Shown here: piece after piece, positions 5,304 to 7,964 of the stretch
How positions within the stretch are numbered: position 1 is the stretch's first letter
Layout of the letters: the number at the start of each line of letters is the position of its first letter
Assembly: GCA_023415035.1 (NCBI GenBank)
Contig: JAEZLX010000145.1
Span: 1-7,964, forward strand
Source: Pseudomonadota bacterium
Lineage (GTDB): Bacteria; Pseudomonadota; Gammaproteobacteria; Burkholderiales; Burkholderiaceae_C
Length of the DNA stretch: 7,964 bases
Direction: 5' to 3'
Position numbers and translations under genes: made by a program
The notes under the pieces: generated by a model
Seen by the model: the letters and a program-made list of their open reading frames with translations, nothing else
Databases searched by the model: none
What the model was told of the DNA's origin: nothing

Positions 5304-6038
5304 TCAGCCGAGCAGCCGCGCCACCGCGGCGTGCATGTCCTGCGCCCATTCGCGCCGGCTGCGGCCGCCGCTGCGTTCCGGCTCGCCGTAGCGCACCTCG
5401 GCGCGCAGCCCGGTGACGCGCAAGGTGCGCCAGACTGACGCCAGCAGCGTGGTGTTGCCGAAGAACTGCGGCGCGTCGCTGCGCTGCCCGGTGTCACCAT
5501 CCACGTACTTCAGCCCGACCGGCATGGCCGGTGAATCTGCGGTGATGGCGGCCTGTAGCAGGTTTCCGTGGAAAGGCAGCAGTGTCGCACCGTCGTTGGT
5601 CGTTCCTTCGGGAAACACCGCCACCACCTCGCCCGCCTTCAGGTGCTCGACCATGTGGTGCACCACGCGCATAGCGTCACGCCGACTTTCGCGCTCGATC
5701 AGGATGGTGCCCGCACCGGTGATGAGCGCACCCAGCACCGGCCAGTGTTTGACAGCCGCCTTGGAAACGAAGCGGACCGGATAGGCCGCATTGATCACCA
5801 GGATATCGAGCCAGGACACGTGATTGGGCAGCAGCAACAGCGGCCCACCCCTGGGCGCTTCGCCTTGCAGCGACAGCTTTATGCCCATGATGTCGAGCAT
5901 CTGGCGCGACCACTCGCGCACCAGCAGTGCGCAGGCATCGGGCGTGAGCTGGGCGAACTCGCTGCGGATGATCCACAGCCCGCGCAGCACATGCGCGAGT
6001 GCGCGCGCGATCCGCCAGAGCGCGCGCAGGTGGCTCAC
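5304..6038 (-). CDS. PlsC-like 1-acyl-sn-glycerol-3-phosphate acyltransferase family protein
   Basis: A 244-residue membrane-associated acyltransferase expected to transfer a fatty acyl group to a lysophospholipid such as lysophosphatidate, giving phosphatidate. The family blocks are in order: NHVSWLD (72-78) with catalytic H73 and D78 (HX4D), GTILIERESRR (110-120), FPEGTT (142-147) and MPVGLKY (172-178). An amphipathic, partly hydrophobic N-terminus (about 1-28) may bind the membrane. It starts with GTG at 6038, overlapping the TGA of the upstream gene in a GTGA, so translation is probably coupled. Relatives also acylate ornithine lipids (OlsA) or haemolysin-like substrates, so the exact acceptor is uncertain. 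The role in phospholipid synthesis is unrelated to pyrimidines; the pairing looks like an operon of convenience. Confidence 0.88.
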   Translation of the reverse strand: MSHLRALWRIARALAHVLRGLWIIRSEFAQLTPDACALLVREWSRQMLDIMGIKLSLQGEAPRGGPLLLLPNHVSWLDILVINAAYPVRFVSKAAVKHWPVLGALITGAGTILIERESRRDAMRVVHHMVEHLKAGEVVAVFPEGTTNDGATLLPFHGNLLQAAITADSPAMPVGLKYVDGDTGQRSDAPQFFGNTTLLASVWRTLRVTGLRAEVRYGEPERSGGRSRREWAQDMHAAVARLLG

Positions 6039-7366
6039 CGCGCGCCAGCCTGCCAGGCGACCTGGCCACCTACCAGCGTGGCACGCACGGAGACCGGCAG
6101 TTCATGCCCCTCGAACGGCGTGTGCTTGCCCTGGCTGCGCAGCTGCTCCGGGCGCACCTGCCATGAACCGTTCGGATCGAACACACACAGGTCGGCCACG
6201 CCGCCTTCGACGATCTGCCCGACGCTGGCCTGCAGTGTGCCCAGCGCGCTGCCCAGGACCTTCAGCGGGCCCGTGGTCAGCACCGCCAGCGCCTGCATCA
6301 GCCCCAGGCCGTCCTGCTGCGCCCACTTAGTGGCCAGGCCCAGCAGCAGCTCGACTGCCGTGGCACCAGGCTCTGCCTCGGCAAAGGGCAGCACCTTCGC
6401 GTCGGCATAGACCGGGTTGTGGTCCGAGACCAGGGCGTCGATGGTGCCGTCTGCCAGACCGGCCCTCAGGGCCTCGCGGTCGCGCTGCTGGCGCAGCGGC
6501 GGTTGCAGGCGCGTGCGGCTGTCGTAATAGCCAATGTCCACGTCGGTCAGCAGCAGGTTGTGCACGCTCACGTCGCATGTCACCGGCAGGCCCTCCGCCT
6601 TGGCCTGGCGCACCAGTTCCAGACCGGCTGCGCTGCTGATGCGGCACAGGTGCACCCGCACGCCCTTTTCGCCGTTGTCCCGGCTGGCGTTGTGGACACC
6701 GCGCAGCAGGTCGAACAGCGTGTGCAGCGCGATCGTCTCGGCCGCCACGGGAATGCCCGCAAGACCCATGCGCGTGGCCAGCGGGCCGCTGGCGGCCACG
6801 CCCTTGCCCAGCCAGTGGTCCTGCGGACGCAGCCACACCGTGTAGCCGAAGGTGGCGGCATACTGCAGCGCGCGCAACAGCACCTGGTGGTTGACGACAG
6901 GAACCTCGGCCTGCCCGAAGCCGATGCAGCCGGACTCGGTGAGCTCGGCCATCTCGGTCAGTACTTCGCCCTTGAGGCCGCGAGTCAGCGCACCCAGCGG
7001 GAACACGCGCGACTGGTGCAGTTTCTCGGCGCGAAAGCGCAGCATGTCCACCAGGCCCGGCTCATCCAGCACCGGTTCGGTGTCGGGCGGACAAACCAGC
7101 GCGGTCACACCACCGGCCACGGCCGCAGCCATCTCGCTTTCGAGCATGCCGGCATGCTCCTGGCCCGGCTCGCGCAGGCGCACGGCCAGGTCCACCAGGC
7201 CGGGAGCCACCACGCAGCCCGAGGCATCGATCACACGGTTGGCGTGGAAATCGGGTGCCACTTTGCCAATGGCGATGATGCGTCCGGCCGCCACCGCGAT
7301 GTCGGCGATCTCGTCACGGCCCGAGGCGGGGTCCATGACACGGCCGTTCTTGATCAGGATCTTCAT
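6035..7366 (-). CDS. pyrC': Dihydroorotase homologue, probably non-catalytic (PyrC'-type)
   Basis: A 443-residue amidohydrolase-fold protein matching class I dihydroorotases throughout (NGRVMDPASG near the start, VVAPGLVDL 52-60, LREPG 64-68, GGVTALVCPPDTEPVLD 85-101, CDVSVHNLLLTD 264-275, DALVSDHNP 310-318, GGVADLCVFDP 388-398). The zinc site is gone: the usual HxH is A61-V62-R63, the Asp of the SDDG segment is replaced in GFGQAE (149-154), and the two later His ligands are R180 (LRPQD) and R242 (LCRISS). Only the catalytic-type D315 remains. In Pseudomonas such PyrC' proteins do not make dihydroorotate but are needed to assemble active aspartate transcarbamoylase (PyrB). The same role is inferred here; pyrB is not in the window. 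ATG 7366 is preferred (MKILIKNGRV) over an in-frame ATG at 7393 that would overlap hisC. The gap to hisC is 13 nt. Confidence 0.88.
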   Translation of the reverse strand: MKILIKNGRVMDPASGRDEIADIAVAAGRIIAIGKVAPDFHANRVIDASGCVVAPGLVDLAVRLREPGQEHAGMLESEMAAAVAGGVTALVCPPDTEPVLDEPGLVDMLRFRAEKLHQSRVFPLGALTRGLKGEVLTEMAELTESGCIGFGQAEVPVVNHQVLLRALQYAATFGYTVWLRPQDHWLGKGVAASGPLATRMGLAGIPVAAETIALHTLFDLLRGVHNASRDNGEKGVRVHLCRISSAAGLELVRQAKAEGLPVTCDVSVHNLLLTDVDIGYYDSRTRLQPPLRQQRDREALRAGLADGTIDALVSDHNPVYADAKVLPFAEAEPGATAVELLLGLATKWAQQDGLGLMQALAVLTTGPLKVLGSALGTLQASVGQIVEGGVADLCVFDPNGSWQVRPEQLRSQGKHTPFEGHELPVSVRATLVGGQVAWQAGAR

Positions 7367-7379
7367 GGTGATGCGCTGC

Positions 7380-7964
7380 TCAGATGCCGGCACTCACGCC
7401 GGCGGGTTGTTCGTTCAGGATCTCGTCGAGCGCCGCGACCAGACGCTCGCATTCGGCCTGGGTGCCGATGGTGATGCGCAGGTGCTGGTCGATGCGCGGC
7501 TGGCGGAAGTGCCGCACCAGGATGCGCCGCTCGCGCAGCGCCTGCATCAGCTGCGCGGCATCGCACGTGGCGTGACGCGCGAACAGGAAGTTGGCCTTCG
7601 AGGGCGGGCAGGTGAAGCCGCGAGCCGACAATTCGGCGGCCAGCCATTCGCGTGAGGCGATCGTCTTGTGCCGCGTGGCCTCGAAATGTTCTCGGTCCTC
7701 CATCGCGGCCTGGGCGCCGATCTGGGCCAGACGGTCCAGCGGGTAGGAGTTGAAGCTGTCCTTGACCACCGTCAGCGCCTGGATCAGCGTGGGGTGACCG
7801 AGCGCGAAACCGACACGCAGGCCGGCCAGCGCGCGCGACTTGGACAGCGTCTGCACCACCAGCAGGTTCGGGAACTCGCCCACCAGGGTCGCGGCGCTGT
7901 CGGCGCCGAAGTCCACATAGGCCTCGTCGATCACGACCACGGACCCCGGGTTGGCCTGCAGCAG
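7380..7964 (-). CDS. hisC: Histidinol-phosphate aminotransferase, C-terminal part (5' end outside window)
   Basis: The frame is open to the window edge, so about 194 C-terminal residues of a protein usually near 355 are seen. This is a PLP-dependent class II aminotransferase: [11 protein letters not shown] holds the Asp/Tyr pair near the cofactor, [15 protein letters not shown] carries the Schiff-base Lys, and LRITIGT has the Arg that binds the substrate carboxylate/phosphate end. HisC converts imidazole-acetol phosphate and glutamate to histidinol phosphate and 2-oxoglutarate in the cytoplasm. Paralogues also transaminate aromatic keto acids, and threonine-phosphate decarboxylase (CobD) is a relative, though the motif wording favours HisC. 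It stops 13 nt before pyrC', with which it is probably co-transcribed. The usual downstream neighbour, hisB, is absent. Confidence 0.88.
   Translation of the reverse strand: MLQANPGSVVVIDEAYVDFGADSAATLVGEFPNLLVVQTLSKSRALAGLRVGFALGHPTLIQALTVVKDSFNSYPLDRLAQIGAQAAMEDREHFEATRHKTIASREWLAAELSARGFTCPPSKANFLFARHATCDAAQLMQALRERRILVRHFRQPRIDQHLRITIGTQAECERLVAALDEILNEQPAGVSAGI

Noticed and set aside
5297..5313. GCTCG-N7-CGAGC inverted repeat between the convergent GST and acyltransferase genes
   Set aside because: The stem is only 5 bp, overlaps the acyltransferase stop and lacks a T-run on either strand, so a terminator call is not supported.
6419..7474. Plus-strand open frame of about 350 codons opposite pyrC'
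   Set aside because: His-, Gln- and Arg-rich antisense shadow of a gene whose minus-strand product matches the dihydroorotase family from end to end.

Overview
The window looks like chromosomal DNA from a betaproteobacterium of the order Burkholderiales, probably Comamonadaceae. This rests on high GC, the style of the proteins and the gene families present (AidB-like dehydrogenase, PCu(A)C chaperone with a DUF2946 protein, inactive PyrC-type dihydroorotase next to a PlsC-like acyltransferase). No database search was possible. I see no insertion sequence, phage gene or CRISPR array.

Layout. At 1-440 (+) is the 3' end of an acyl-CoA dehydrogenase of the AidB type. A hairpin at 478-512 can end transcription from both sides, and a tRNA-Arg(CCU) lies at 532-606 (-). 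Next is a ferric-iron ABC importer split onto two strands: the fused two-half permease at 670-2277 (-) and its ATPase at 2333-3409 (+). They diverge from a 55-bp region carrying a Fur-box-like sequence and a small dyad. No periplasmic binding protein gene is in the window.

The copper locus at 3440-4535 (-) has a DUF2946 protein first and a periplasmic PCu(A)C copper chaperone second, separated by 178 nt. The DUF2946 protein carries both a CPWC motif and a C-terminal RAPP motif. These are the two elements that define CruR, the copper-sensing upstream ORF described in Bordetella pertussis. Here the controlled gene would be a copper chaperone. This is the most interesting element in the window.

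A glutathione S-transferase family gene at 4634-5287 (+) diverges from the copper locus and converges on a cluster read on the minus strand: hisC (3' part, 7380-7964), pyrC' (6035-7366) and a PlsC-like acyltransferase (5304-6038). These three are tightly packed, with a 13-nt gap and then a 4-nt stop/start overlap, so they are probably co-transcribed. The dihydroorotase homologue has lost nearly all of its metal ligands and is probably a structural partner of aspartate transcarbamoylase rather than an enzyme. Having hisC rather than pyrB directly upstream of it is unexpected.
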